From positions 868,001 to 932,000 of the forward strand of contig NZ_CP019687.1 of NCBI RefSeq assembly GCF_002003265.1: a stretch of 64,000 nt of DNA, read 5' to 3'. Of this stretch, positions 36,719 to 46,438 are shown piece after piece; the stretch's first letter is position 1, and every line of letters begins with the position of its first letter. This DNA comes from Paenibacillus larvae subsp. larvae. Its GTDB lineage: Bacteria > Bacillota > Bacilli > Paenibacillales > NBRC-103111. The notes beneath the pieces were generated by a model. That model made no database searches. It was given only the letters and a program-made list of their open reading frames with translations, and was not told where the DNA came from. A program made the position numbers and the translations under genes.

Positions 36719-37036
36719 ATGAAAGAAAACAATGTTTTATCTTCTCTATGTTATTTTAGTATCTTTTTTGCACCGTTTTTATTCCCGATCGTTGTGTACT
36801 TCTTAGCAAATGGAGAAGTTAAATATCATGCTAAGAAAGCATTATGGACGCATCTTGTTCCTTATGTGGCTTTAATTATAGGTTTGGTAGTAACAGGAGT
36901 GGCCGGAATTAACGAAGGTACCGGAACAGTAGCCAGCTATAGTGCAGTAGCAACTTTTTGTATTTTCGCTGTTATCGGGATTTACTTTTTTATTTGGAAC
37001 ATTGTCAAAGGCATTAAAGTATTAAAAGAAAATTAA
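36719..37036 (+). CDS. DUF4870-like membrane protein, copy B
   Basis: 105 residues, identical to copy A over the first ~35 residues except for K-to-E at one site and again over the last 15 (FIWNIVKGIKVLKEN), but with a different middle helix (VALIIGLVVTGVAGINEGTG). Same ribosome site CGAGGTGAG. Both copies are open, which argues that both are expressed. Confidence 0.82.
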   Translation: MKENNVLSSLCYFSIFFAPFLFPIVVYFLANGEVKYHAKKALWTHLVPYVALIIGLVVTGVAGINEGTGTVASYSAVATFCIFAVIGIYFFIWNIVKGIKVLKEN

Positions 37037-37042
37037 TCTTAT

Positions 37043-37079
37043 GAAGAAAGTCATGACCGCATGGTCTGGCTTTCTTTTA
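37043..37079 (+). terminator. Terminator after DUF4870 copy B
   Basis: Same hairpin as at 36137 with one base change in the loop. Confidence 0.75.
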
Positions 37080-37160
37080 TCCATTTCCTCAAAATAACGC
37101 TTACAAATTTCTTCTTTACAGATTGATGAAGGGGCAGTAGATTAAAAAGTAAAATTGAAG

Positions 37161-37179
37161 TTGTATACAAGTATACTTG
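37161..37179. promoter_or_regulatory. GntR-like operator, copy B
   Basis: TTGTATACAAGTATACTTG, with overlapping palindromes TTGTATACAA and CAAGTATACTTG, 19 bases before the gnd start. It resembles the gluconate operator of B. subtilis; the GntR encoded downstream is the likely repressor, relieved by gluconate. Confidence 0.7.
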
Positions 37180-37197
37180 TTGTCTTAAGGAGTGAAA

Positions 37198-38100
37198 ATG
37201 ATGAAGTTAGGAATAATTGGTCTCGGTAAAATGGGACCTCGCAAATAATATGCTCCGCCATAAACACGAGATTGTTGCATATGATGTGAATCCGGAACCG
37301 GGACGGAAATTAGCCGATTTAGGTGCTGTTTCTGTTGATACGATCGAAGAACTGGTATCCAATTTGAAAGCACCACGTATCATCTGGATGATGGTACCGG
37401 CAGGTGAGATCGTGGATAAAGTGAAGTGATTGACATTCTTATTCCGTTTCTCTCACAAGGGGATATCGTTATAGATGGAGGGAATTCCCATTATAAACAG
37501 TCCATAGTTCGTGGTGAGAAATTAAGTACACATGGAATCCATTTCCTTGACGTGGGTACATCAGGCGGAACCGCAGGTACGGCACAGGGAGGGTGCTTCA
37601 TGATCGGAGGAAATAAGCAAGCTTTCGCAATCTTGGAACCGCTATTTCAAGATATTGCAGTCAATCAAGGGTATCTGTTCACCGGCGGTAGCGGTAGCGG
37701 CCATTTTCTGAAAATGATCCATAATGGTATTGAATACGGTATGATGCAAGCGATTGCGGAAGGATTTGAGCTGCTGGAAAAAAGCGATTTTGATTATGAT
37801 TATGAAGAAGTGGCACGGGTCTGGTCGAACGGTTCCGTTATTCGCAGCTGGTTGATGGAGCTGACACAGAATGCTTTCTCGAAAGATCCGAAGCTGGAAG
37901 GGATCTCTGGCGTCATGCACAGTTCAGGTGAAGGGAAATGGACCGTGGAAACTGCTTTGGAGATTCAAGCTAGTGCACCTGTTATCGCCATGTCCTTGTT
38001 CATGAGATATCGTTCGCTTGAATCCGATACCTTCCATGGCAAAATTGTAGCAGCGTTACGAAATGAGTTCGGGGGTCATGAAATAGTACAGAATCGTTAA
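37198..38100 (+). pseudogene. gnd: 6-phosphogluconate dehydrogenase, short form, two frameshifts
   Basis: Decarboxylating enzyme that turns 6-phosphogluconate into ribulose 5-phosphate with NAD(P). About 298 residues if repaired, the size of the short (YqeC-like) class. Rossmann motif IGLGKMG at the start; substrate-site signatures DGGNSHYKQS, DVGTSGGTAG and FLKMIHNGIEYGMMQAI. Five bases (TTTAA) are missing near 37237, and one base near 37429 after VDKV, giving a stop. The first lesion is not in a homopolymer, so loss seems real. Start ATG 37198 or 37201 after TTAAGGAG. Confidence 0.87.
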
Positions 38101-38213
38101 GGGGAAGGGGGACTATTATGTCCTAATGGAATGGTCAGACGAATATATGTTAGAATGAACTATCTGTCATTTTGTCAAACGGATGACCATTTAAATTAGG
38201 AGAGTTGGATTAG

Positions 38214-38891
38214 ATGCATTATCCATCAGCATGGTTGCAAGGAGTTTCACTTGGTGAATCAATAGCTTGTGAATTAAGATTACAAATTATAAATGGAACG
38301 ATTAAACCCGGAGAAGTCATTTCTGAAAACAGGGTGGCTGCCGATTTTGGCACAAGCAGGTCTCCGGTAAGAGAAGCTTTGAAAACGTTATCGAATGAGG
38401 GATTGATCCGGTTAGAGCGGATGGGGGCAGTGGTCCTTGGTTTAAGCTCCAAAGATGTTGAAGAGTTATATGATGTCCGGTTTCTGATCGAAAGTTTTGT
38501 CCAGGAGCGTCTTGCTTCTATTAATCAAGAACCGTTAATGACTAAATTAAATCAAATTATCGATAAAATGGAACTGGCTGTAAAGTATAACGATATTGCC
38601 GACTTTGCTTATCAGGATTTTTCCTTTCATGAAACGACTGTGGCTGCGGCGGGACATAACCGAATTTTTTACCTTTGGACAAGCATACGGCATATTGTAA
38701 TGACTGTTATGCTGATAACAACGGAAGAAGTTTTCTCTATGGGAGAGCGGAAGAAGCAATCCGTTATTGAAAAACACCGGACAATTATAAGAGGGCTGGA
38801 GTCCAAGAATGGAGAGATTATTCTTAAGACGGTCCGGACCTATTTTGCGGATTCACGACAAACGTTACATAATAGTCTGCCCCAATTTTAA
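38214..38891 (+). CDS. gntR: GntR-family (FCD) repressor of gluconate genes
   Basis: 225 residues. N-terminal winged helix (LRLQIINGTIKPGEVISENR, FGTSRSPVREALKTLSNEGL), then an all-helical FCD ligand-binding domain (VEELYDVRFLIESFVQERL). Placed between gnd and the gluconate permease and kinase, with matching operators at 37161 and 38922, it is very likely the gluconate-responsive repressor of this operon. ATG 38214 after TTAGGAGAG. Intact. Confidence 0.9.
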   Translation: MHYPSAWLQGVSLGESIACELRLQIINGTIKPGEVISENRVAADFGTSRSPVREALKTLSNEGLIRLERMGAVVLGLSSKDVEELYDVRFLIESFVQERLASINQEPLMTKLNQIIDKMELAVKYNDIADFAYQDFSFHETTVAAAGHNRIFYLWTSIRHIVMTVMLITTEEVFSMGERKKQSVIEKHRTIIRGLESKNGEIILKTVRTYFADSRQTLHNSLPQF

Positions 38892-38921
38892 TTGGGGAAG
38901 TGGTTCAAACTGCGCATTCAG

Positions 38922-38939
38922 TTGTCGACAAGTATACTA
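38922..38939. promoter_or_regulatory. GntR-like operator before gntP
   Basis: TTGTCGACAAGTATACTA, close to the sites at 36270 and 37161 (three changes). Suggests that gntPK also has its own regulated promoter. Confidence 0.5.
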
Positions 38940-39001
38940 GTTCAAAATGGGTATGCTAACGTAGTCAAGAGAGATTCCAGCTGATAAGGGAGGATTTGTG
39001 T

Positions 39002-40363
39002 ATGAGCAGTTTATTTGTCCTCAGTCACAATGTAACGCTATTTTTTTGGACCTTCATTTCAATCGTTTTTCTTATTGTATTTATAGCAAAATTCAAATGG
39101 AATCCCTTTGTTACGCTCTTACTTTCTGCTTTGATGCTGGGACTCCTTGCCGGTATGAAACCTCAAGACGTGGTCAACGCAATAACAAGCGGATTAGGAG
39201 GCACACTAGGAACGATTGCCATTGTCATTGGACTTGGCACAATGCTTGGTAAAATGATGGCAGAATCTGGAGGTGATGAACAAATTGCTTCGACCCTGGT
39301 AGATAAATTTGGAGAGAAAAGGGTTCATTGGGCGATGATGATCGTCGGATTTATAGTGGGGATTCCGGTTTTCTTTGAGGTAGGCCTGATTCTGCTGATT
39401 CCGATTGTATTTACGGTTGCAACTAAAACAAAGATGTCTCTGTTACAGATCGGTATTCCAATTTTGGCCGGACTCTCAACCGTGCATGGTCTAGTTCCAC
39501 CTCATCCGGCGCCAATGATTGCCATTGATGCCTATCATGCGGACTTAGGTAAAACGATTCTATATTCCCTTCTAATTGGAGTGCCAACAGCCATCATTGC
39601 TGGTCCTTTATTCGGCAAGTTCATTGGTAAGCGCATTCAAGTAGAGCCCCCGGCTAAGCTGGCCGAACAGTTTACACTTAAGACGGAACGGAAGCTTCCA
39701 GGGTTCGGTATAACCTTATTTACCATTTTGCTGCCGGTTATTTTGATGCTGTTTGGTTCCGTTGCTGATATTATAGATCCTCAATCAATTAGCGGCATTG
39801 CACTATTCTGTAAGTTCATCGGAAACGAAATTATTGCCCTCCTGATTGCAGTGGTATTCTCATTCTTTTCTCTTGGTTTTGGAAGAGGATTTACGAAGGA
39901 GGAAGTATCCCGTTTTACAACGGAGTGCCTGGCACCTACTGCTACAATTATTCTGATTATTGGTGCGGGAGGAGCTTTTAAACAAGTTCTGATTAAAAGT
40001 GGAGTAGGTGGAGCTATTGCCGAGATCGCGACACAAACCAACGTGAATATTATTCTGTTTGCCTGGTTTGCAGCTGCGTTAATCCGTGTTGCGACCGGTT
40101 CGGCGACCGTTGCCATGACGACAGCCGCAGGGATCATAGCTCCGGTTCTTGCAATGAATCCCGGAACAAATGTTGAGCTGGTGGTACTGGCAACAGGAGC
40201 GGGGTCCATTGTTTTATCCCACGTTAATGATGCCGGTTTTTGGATGGTAAAGGAGTTTTTCAATATGTCTGTACCTCAGACATTGAAGTCGTGGACAGTG
40301 ATGGAAACGGTCTTGTCCGTTGTAGGCTTGCTTTTTACACTTCTCATCAGTACAGTAATGTAA
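39002..40363 (+). CDS. gntP: Gluconate:proton symporter
   Basis: 453 residues, about twelve membrane helices, GntP family. Typical segments: GLGTMLGKMMAESGG, GIPVFFEVGLILLIPI, VHGLVPPHPAPMIAI and IRVATGSATVAMTTAAGI. It brings gluconate across the cytoplasmic membrane. ATG 39002 is placed seven bases after AAGGGAGGA; the earlier TTG 38996 is too close to it. 34 bases before gntK, same direction. Confidence 0.93.
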   Translation: MSSLFVLSHNVTLFFWTFISIVFLIVFIAKFKWNPFVTLLLSALMLGLLAGMKPQDVVNAITSGLGGTLGTIAIVIGLGTMLGKMMAESGGDEQIASTLVDKFGEKRVHWAMMIVGFIVGIPVFFEVGLILLIPIVFTVATKTKMSLLQIGIPILAGLSTVHGLVPPHPAPMIAIDAYHADLGKTILYSLLIGVPTAIIAGPLFGKFIGKRIQVEPPAKLAEQFTLKTERKLPGFGITLFTILLPVILMLFGSVADIIDPQSISGIALFCKFIGNEIIALLIAVVFSFFSLGFGRGFTKEEVSRFTTECLAPTATIILIIGAGGAFKQVLIKSGVGGAIAEIATQTNVNIILFAWFAAALIRVATGSATVAMTTAAGIIAPVLAMNPGTNVELVVLATGAGSIVLSHVNDAGFWMVKEFFNMSVPQTLKSWTVMETVLSVVGLLFTLLISTVM

Positions 40364-40397
40364 GATAGCCAGAACTCCAGTAAAGAAGGTGTACCAT

Positions 40398-41960
40398 TTG
40401 AACAGGAAAACATATATGATCGGTATTGATATCGGAACAACAAGCACCAAGGCCGTCCTGTTCGAAGAGGACGGGAAAGTTGTAGCGAGAGGAAACGGGG
40501 AGTACCCTTTATATACACCCGCTTCGACTATAGCGGAGCAGGATCCGGAACAAATTTTCCAAGCGGTCATCCAATCGGTCAGGCAAGTGATGACTCAAAG
40601 CCGAATCCTCCCTGATGACATTCTATTCGTCTCGTTCAGTTCAGCCATGCACAGTATGATAGCGGTGGATACTCAAGGTAAGCCTCTTACTCCATGTGTG
40701 ACTTGGGCGGATAACCGCAGCAGTCAGTACGCTGGCAAATTAAAATACGAAATGAACGGACACGAGCTTTATTTGCGCACAGGGACCCCTATTCATCCAA
40801 TGTCTCCTATAACAAAATTAATGTGGATGCGTCATGAGGCCCCGGAGATCTTTCAGAAAACATATAAATTCATCTCTATTAAGGAATATGTATTTGCTAA
40901 ACTATTTAATGAATATTTGGTGGACTATTCCATTGCTTCGGCGACCGGGATGCTGAATTTAAACTATCTCAATTGGGATCAAGAAGCCCTGCATATTGCC
41001 GGTATTTCAAGCAAGCAGCTATCCAAGCTTGTTCCAACCACCTATCAGTTGGAAGGCCTGGACCCGGCATATGCTGAAGAGATGGGACTTAAGGCATCCA
41101 CTCCGTTTATTGTAGGAGCTAGTGACGGTGTTCTTTCCAATCTTGGAGTTAACGCAATCGAGCCGGGAGTGGTCGCGGCTACAATTGGTACAAGCGGCGC
41201 GATACGAACGGTAGTGGACCACCCGGTAACGGATCCTAAAGGAAGAATTTTCTGTTACGCTCTGACTGATAAACATTGGGTAATTGGTGGTGCTGTCAAT
41301 AATGGGGGAATGTTATTTCGATGGGTACGGGATGAGTTCGCTTCATCCGAAATAGAGACAGCGAAACGACTAGGCGTTGATCCGTATGATATATTGACGA
41401 AAATCGCTGAACAGGTAAATCCTGGGGCGGACGGACTGATCTTTCATCCATATATGACCGGGGAACGGGCACCGCTTTGGAACTCGGACGCGCGCGGCTC
41501 TTTCTTTGGATTAACTATGCACCATAGAAAAGAACATATGATTCGCGCCGTTTTAGAAGGAGTCATTTTTAATATGTATACTGTACTTTTGGCTATGGAA
41601 GAGCAGATTGGCAGGCCAAGTAAAATTCACGCTACAGGTGGTTTTGCCCGTTCCGTACTTTGGCGGCAAATGATGGCTGATATTTTTGATCAGGAAGTGG
41701 TGATTCCCGAGAGCATAGAAAGTTCCTGTCTTGGTGCCGTTGTACTTGGTTTGTACGCCACTGGCAGGACAGATTCCTTAAGTGTTGTTTCCGGAATGGT
41801 TGGGGTCACCCATGAACATAAACCAGTCAAAAAAAATGCAGAAATCTATCACGAGCTTCTTCCGATCTTTATTTCCTTCTTCCGAAAGCTGGATAAGGAA
41901 TATGAAGCCATCGCGAAGTTTCAGCAGAAAATGTTTCGGATGAACCGCAACACAGTATAA
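40398..41960 (+). CDS. gntK: Gluconokinase, FGGY family
   Basis: 520 residues from TTG 40398, following AAGGTG; GTG 40389 and ATG 40416 are alternatives. FGGY sugar kinase: phosphate loop MIGIDIGTTSTKAVLFEE, the ATP-site GTSGAIRT and the C-terminal HATGGFARSVLWRQMMADIF. It phosphorylates gluconate to 6-phosphogluconate, the substrate of the gnd enzyme. Last gene of the operon, with a terminator after it. With gnd broken, 6-phosphogluconate must leave through another copy or pathway. Confidence 0.92.
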   Translation: MNRKTYMIGIDIGTTSTKAVLFEEDGKVVARGNGEYPLYTPASTIAEQDPEQIFQAVIQSVRQVMTQSRILPDDILFVSFSSAMHSMIAVDTQGKPLTPCVTWADNRSSQYAGKLKYEMNGHELYLRTGTPIHPMSPITKLMWMRHEAPEIFQKTYKFISIKEYVFAKLFNEYLVDYSIASATGMLNLNYLNWDQEALHIAGISSKQLSKLVPTTYQLEGLDPAYAEEMGLKASTPFIVGASDGVLSNLGVNAIEPGVVAATIGTSGAIRTVVDHPVTDPKGRIFCYALTDKHWVIGGAVNNGGMLFRWVRDEFASSEIETAKRLGVDPYDILTKIAEQVNPGADGLIFHPYMTGERAPLWNSDARGSFFGLTMHHRKEHMIRAVLEGVIFNMYTVLLAMEEQIGRPSKIHATGGFARSVLWRQMMADIFDQEVVIPESIESSCLGAVVLGLYATGRTDSLSVVSGMVGVTHEHKPVKKNAEIYHELLPIFISFFRKLDKEYEAIAKFQQKMFRMNRNTV

Positions 41961-41968
41961 TCAAAACG

Positions 41969-42010
41969 AAGACCCTGAATAACTGCGATTATTCGGGGTC
42001 TTCTCTTTTC
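41969..42010 (+). terminator. Terminator of the gluconate operon
   Basis: AAGACCCTGAATAA / TTATTCGGGGTCTT stem with CTGCGA loop, followed by CTCTTTT. Confidence 0.8.
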
Positions 42011-42019
42011 TCGAAGAAT

Positions 42020-42405
42020 AGATTCGATACCATTATGGCCGACGACCGCAATTTTTTCACCACGTTTGACCAATAAATCGATCGGTCCGAACAGTGGTTC
42101 AAAATAGCCGACTATCAGATTGGTGGCCTCTATGATCCGGTGTACGGGATTAGCATGAACATGAAACATAAAACGGGGCTTTGGTCCGGACGGCTTTTTG
42201 CTTGTCTGGCCTTGCGGTTCCGATTTTTTTGTATAAAGCTTTCCAGCCTGCCAATTTCTCTTTTCTGCCTCTCATATGCTGCCTGTATCTGGAGTTTGCT
42301 TTGTTCGTAGCTGCTGAGGAATGTTTTATAATTCCCCGGACGGAAGCTTATTTTCCTGAATAAGGTTTTATCCCCTTCCGACGGAATAATAATGAATAAG
42401 GGAAT
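42020..42405 (-). pseudogene. Relic of an ABC-F ATPase
   Basis: The minus strand reads, in shifted frames, a charged linker (FLSSYEQSKLQIQAAYERQK, REIGRLESFIQKNRNRKARQ) and the start of a second ABC domain (GYFEPLFGPIDLLVKRGEKI, AVVGHNG). This is the inter-domain linker and Walker A of ABC-F proteins, which act on the ribosome. Neither ATPase domain is complete. Confidence 0.65.
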
Positions 42406-42406
42406 G

Positions 42407-43234
42407 TTATACCGCCAGCTGATGAAGGGTCAGTTCAGGGCGGCTTCCTACGCGGATGTTAATTCCGGTCTGTCCCAATCCTTCACTGATATAAAATGGT
42501 TTTCCGTGATAAATATGAAGCCCTTTAATCATGTTCATTTGAACGAGTTGGCCCATTTTAACAAGATGGTATGGTTTAGGCCAATGAATTTGACCTCCAT
42601 GGAAATGCCCGGAAAGCAAATAATCGTAATGAACATTTTTCATGTTTAGCACTATATTCGGATCGTGCGTAAGAACGAGAGTATAACCTTCATGTTCTTT
42701 AATTCCTTCGAACGATTCAGCTATATTGCTGCGCTTAGTACTAAAATCGTCTATTCCGATGATATGCAATGATTTTCCGTTGATCCTAATTACATCATAT
42801 TCATTTTGCATCGTTCTGCATCCATAACGATCCAAAGTGTTCTTTAATAAAGTAAAATCTTGGCCTTTCAGCACATAGTCGTGATTGCCGAAAACGGCAT
42901 AGATTCCATGTTTCGCCTGCAATCTGTTCAAAACCTTAAGATAAGGTATTAGTTTGGGAATGCTGTCTTTTCGATCAAGAAAATCTCCAGTCAGGGCAAT
43001 AAGATCGATTTTCTGATCTTTGAGTTTCTCATATAATTGCTCCGGTAGAACCGAAATATTTTCGAGATGCATATCCGAGATTTGCAGCACATTTAGTAGC
43101 TGTTTAGTTTGATCATTGCAGTCCGAGATATCTAAATCCACTTTATTAAATTTAACTTGCCGGGTATTAGTATAGGCTTTATACAGAAAGCCTGCCAGCA
43201 TAATCAAGATGAATCCGGTTGAAACTAAAGACAT
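42407..43234 (-). CDS. Membrane-anchored metallophosphoesterase
   Basis: 275 residues. N-terminal membrane helix, then the calcineurin-like fold: ISDMHLEN, LTGDFLDRKD, VFGNHDYVLKG, VLTHDPN and LSGHFHGGQIHWP, that is, every metal-binding block is present. YkuE/YaeI-like enzymes of this class act on phospholipids or other phosphodiesters at the membrane face. Its start is 177 bases from the divergent lipid-type glycosyltransferase, so a shared role in envelope lipids is possible (inference). Confidence 0.88.
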   Translation of the reverse strand: MSLVSTGFILIMLAGFLYKAYTNTRQVKFNKVDLDISDCNDQTKQLLNVLQISDMHLENISVLPEQLYEKLKDQKIDLIALTGDFLDRKDSIPKLIPYLKVLNRLQAKHGIYAVFGNHDYVLKGQDFTLLKNTLDRYGCRTMQNEYDVIRINGKSLHIIGIDDFSTKRSNIAESFEGIKEHEGYTLVLTHDPNIVLNMKNVHYDYLLSGHFHGGQIHWPKPYHLVKMGQLVQMNMIKGLHIYHGKPFYISEGLGQTGINIRVGSRPELTLHQLAV

Positions 43235-43410
43235 CAGTATTGGCTCCTTTCTATATAAACCAGTATAGATTGATAATTGAAACTTGTCAGCGGTAATTCA
43301 TGGCTATAAAGGGTTTTCGATTCATGGGTCTGGAATGTATGATTAGCCTTTGTCCCGCACATACTAAAAAAACTATTAAGTGAAAAGGTAAAAAGTAGCG
43401 GGGGAATAAG

Positions 43411-44529
43411 ATGAATAAAAAGGTTTTGTTTTTGCCTTTTTTGAAAATAACATCCGGTCATCATCAAGCTGCTGATGCGCTGATTGAGCACATCAAAGTA
43501 ATGGATTCTTCCATTCATTGTGAAAAAGTTGATATTTTAAGTTATAGCTACGGCAAAACGGAAAAAGTGGTGTCTAAGTTTTATTTAAAATGGATTCATC
43601 TATTGCCGTTTATGTATAGTTGGATTTACCGAAAGAGCTGCGGTAATTTTGAAAGAGAAAGACGGTATTTTATATTGGAAATCATCTTTTTAAGATTTAT
43701 ACAAAAATTAATACATGAAAAACAGCCTGATTATATTTTTTGTACCCATGCTTTACCCTCTTATTTATTAAGCCGGATTAAGGAAAGAGGGATCATTTCC
43801 ATTCCGGTTATTAATGTTTATACAGATTTTTTTATTAATGATATTTGGGGAAGAAGAGGAATCGATTACCATTTCGTTCCGGATTTTCGTATGAAAGAAT
43901 GGTTAATTCAAAGAGAAATTCAAAAAGAACAAATTATCATAACGGGCATTCCCATCCACCCTGAGCTTACAGGTGTTCATAAAAAACAAATGGCCCATTC
44001 CTCCAATTTGTCCATATTGATTTCAGGGGGAAGTCTTGGTGCCGGGGTGATTAAACCCTTCATTCGAAATATTGGAAAGTCAGGAAAGATAAATTATATT
44101 GTTTTATGCGGTAAAAACAAAAGATTATATAAATATCTTATGGACAAGAAGCATCCGCGGATTATTCCGATGGCATATATAGAATCGAGAGAAGAGATGA
44201 ATCGTTTATATAATTGTATCGATGCCGTGCTGACCAAACCGGGAGGAGTTACAATTAGTGAATGTTTATCCAAACAAATTCCCATTCTTGTGTACCATAC
44301 GCTGCCGGGTCAGGAGGAAATTAATTTAGAACGGCTTTTAGAGCAAAAATTAGTTTTGCACTTGAACGATTGGAAACATACAGATATAGAAAATCAAATT
44401 TTAACTTTATGGAATGATGAACAAAATTTACAATCTTTAAAAGAAAAGATGGGTAAATACTGCAAGCAGGCGACAAATTTCACATTAGCCTTAAGTCAAG
44501 TTTTCCAGATAGACAAAGATTTCGTATAA
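43411..44529 (+). CDS. MGDG synthase/UgtP-like glycosyltransferase
   Basis: 372 residues, GT-B fold, family GT28. N-terminal FLPFLKITSGHHQAADAL (MGDG-synthase hallmark with the GHHQAA motif) and C-terminal donor site LTKPGGVTISECLSKQIPIL followed by PGQEEIN. Such enzymes add sugar from UDP-sugar to diacylglycerol to make membrane glycolipids or teichoic acid anchors. Start ATG 43411. Intact and single. Confidence 0.88.
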   Translation: MNKKVLFLPFLKITSGHHQAADALIEHIKVMDSSIHCEKVDILSYSYGKTEKVVSKFYLKWIHLLPFMYSWIYRKSCGNFERERRYFILEIIFLRFIQKLIHEKQPDYIFCTHALPSYLLSRIKERGIISIPVINVYTDFFINDIWGRRGIDYHFVPDFRMKEWLIQREIQKEQIIITGIPIHPELTGVHKKQMAHSSNLSILISGGSLGAGVIKPFIRNIGKSGKINYIVLCGKNKRLYKYLMDKKHPRIIPMAYIESREEMNRLYNCIDAVLTKPGGVTISECLSKQIPILVYHTLPGQEEINLERLLEQKLVLHLNDWKHTDIENQILTLWNDEQNLQSLKEKMGKYCKQATNFTLALSQVFQIDKDFV

Positions 44530-44901
44530 AAATATAATTACCTAATAGTCATACTGGATTTTTCCAGGAATGGCTATTTTCATGGCCTGAATCATTCAAA
44601 GCGGATATGAACTTGCTGAAATCATCGGCAAAAATGGCCGGAAAGCTATACTCGCATCATCAGCCATTTGCAGAGCTCCCGCAGGTCAATAAGCTTATTG
44701 ACCATGCAATCGATAATTCGTTTCCGAACGATCATACGATTCTGTTTTTTTGAATCTGTGTTTCCTTCTGGCTCATTCACAAAAAGGAAGGATGGATCTG
44801 GCTTCGGCTGTGTAGGGAAATATATAAAAAAACACTTGCTGAAAACCCTTTATTTTTTTATACTAAGAGTGAAAATAATTTACATCAAGGGGTGGTGACT
44901 G
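44530..44901. other. Gap with a coding relic
   Basis: The plus strand around 44560-44750 reads SFKADMNLLKSSAKMAGKLY and PFAELPQVNKLIDHAIDN, protein-like but unassigned and without a start. The last 100 bases are the promoter region of the PTS operon (AAGGGGTGG site before 44902). Confidence 0.35.
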
Positions 44902-46434
44902 ATGAATAGTTTCTTTGAGAAAGCTCAGCAATTCGGGAAATCTTTTATGCTCCCGATTGCTGTATTGCCTGCTGCCGGTATTTTACTAGGTATAGGAGGA
45001 GCGCTTTCTAACCCAAATACCATTCAAGCTTATCCATTTTTAAATGTTGCTTGGCTGCAATGTGTTTTTACTGTCATGTCAAGCGCAGGTAACGTAGTAT
45101 TTGCCAATTTAGCTTTATTATTCGCAGTAGGTATTGCTGTCGGATTAGCCAAGTCGGATAAAGGTACTGCCGGGCTTGCGGGGGTTCTTGCCTATCTGGT
45201 GATGAATGCCACTATATCTGCTTTGTTGACAATTACAGGAACCATAAACTCGGCAAACCCCGCTGCCGCAGGACAAGGGATGATACTAGGAATACACACC
45301 CTTGAAACCGGCGTGTTTGGAGGGGTAGTAGTCGGAGCATTAGTAGCTTGGCTTCATAATCGTTATAACAAAACGCAACTGCCACAATTTTTGGGATTTT
45401 TCAGCGGATCCAGATTTGTTCCAATTGTTGCTTCGTTTTCAGCCATCATTATTGGTTCACTTATGTTTATAATTTGGCCCGTTGTACAAAGCGGCATCTT
45501 TAAGTTGGGCGGACTTGTTGAAACAACCGGTTACGTTGGTACTTTCTTTTATGGATTTATTCTTCGCATGCTTGGCCCGTTCGGTCTTCACCACATCTTT
45601 TATATGCCGTTTTGGACAACGAGCCTCGGCGGATCGATGGTTGTAAATGACCAGCTCATTGAAGGAACTCAGAGAATCTTCTTTGCACAGTTAGCTGATC
45701 CCGACACTCATCAATTTTATATAGGAACTGCACGTTTTATGTCCGGACGCTTTATTATGATGATGTTTGGATTAGTGGGGGCATCTTTGGCCATTTATCG
45801 CGCAGCCAAACCCGAGAACAGAAAGAAAGTTGCCGGACTTCTTGCCTCGGCGGCTCTTACTTCTTTCTTAACAGGTATTACGGAACCAATCGAATTTGCA
45901 TTCCTATTCATCGCACCTGTTTTGTATTTGGTTCATGCCATTTTCGACGGTTTAGCCTTTATGCTTGCGCATATTTTTGAGATCACGATTGGCCAGACTT
46001 TTTCAGGAGGATTGATTGACTTCTTATTGTTTGGTGTTCTGCAGGGTGCGGATAAAACAAACTGGTTCATGGTTCCTCTAATTGGAATACCTTGGTTCTT
46101 CTTGTACTTCTTTACCTTCTCGTTCTTGATCAAGAAATTTAATTTTAAGACGCCAGGCAGAGAAGATGCTTCCGAACAAGTTGCCATGACTAATAAGAGT
46201 GAACGGGCCAAAACCATTATCTCTGCTTTAGGCGGGCAGGATAATCTGGATGCAGTTGATTGCTGCGCAACCCGTTTAAGAATAACGGTTAAGAATGCGG
46301 ATTTGGTTCAGGATGATGTTTTGAAACAAACCGGAGCCAAAGGAATTCTAAAGAACGGAAATGGTGTTCAGGTTATTTATGGACCGGATGTAACGATTAT
46401 TAAAAATGAAATAACAGAAATAGTAGGTGAGTAA
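44902..46434 (+). CDS. PTS amino-sugar permease, IIC-IIB
   Basis: 510 residues. IIC membrane domain (about 1-390) of the glucose/N-acetylglucosamine superfamily: SFMLPIAVLPAAGILLGIGG, FGLHHIFYMPFW, TGITEPIEFAFLFIAPVLY. IIB domain (about 430-510) with the phospho-cysteine in DAVDCCATRLRITV. No IIA domain, so it borrows IIA from another system. The next gene converts ManNAc-6-phosphate, so the substrate is probably N-acetylmannosamine or a related amino sugar, imported and phosphorylated in one step. Confidence 0.9.
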   Translation: MNSFFEKAQQFGKSFMLPIAVLPAAGILLGIGGALSNPNTIQAYPFLNVAWLQCVFTVMSSAGNVVFANLALLFAVGIAVGLAKSDKGTAGLAGVLAYLVMNATISALLTITGTINSANPAAAGQGMILGIHTLETGVFGGVVVGALVAWLHNRYNKTQLPQFLGFFSGSRFVPIVASFSAIIIGSLMFIIWPVVQSGIFKLGGLVETTGYVGTFFYGFILRMLGPFGLHHIFYMPFWTTSLGGSMVVNDQLIEGTQRIFFAQLADPDTHQFYIGTARFMSGRFIMMMFGLVGASLAIYRAAKPENRKKVAGLLASAALTSFLTGITEPIEFAFLFIAPVLYLVHAIFDGLAFMLAHIFEITIGQTFSGGLIDFLLFGVLQGADKTNWFMVPLIGIPWFFLYFFTFSFLIKKFNFKTPGREDASEQVAMTNKSERAKTIISALGGQDNLDAVDCCATRLRITVKNADLVQDDVLKQTGAKGILKNGNGVQVIYGPDVTIIKNEITEIVGE

Positions 46435-46438
46435 TAAA

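Larger units (their letters stand above)
35474..37230. repeat. Ancient tandem duplication of ~0.94 kb
   Basis: Order in copy A (from 35474) and copy B (from about 36411) is the same: CAAGCAATCAAACCTGCATG, small membrane peptide, ~120-bp dispersed repeat, DUF4870-like gene, terminator, GntR-like operator, gnd start. Copy A ends abruptly in gnd at 36411, where copy B begins, as expected from unequal recombination. The copies have diverged visibly, most in the second half of the DUF4870-like gene. Confidence 0.85.

Noticed and set aside
35474-37230. Repeats mistaken for a CRISPR array
   Set aside because: Only two long diverged copies that contain genes; no short regularly spaced repeats and no cas genes.
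39781-40263. Long minus-strand frame inside gntP
   Set aside because: Antisense of a conserved membrane-protein gene; no start signals.
44560-44760. Peptidase-like C-terminal fragment before the PTS gene
   Set aside because: The match is too short and vague to name a family.
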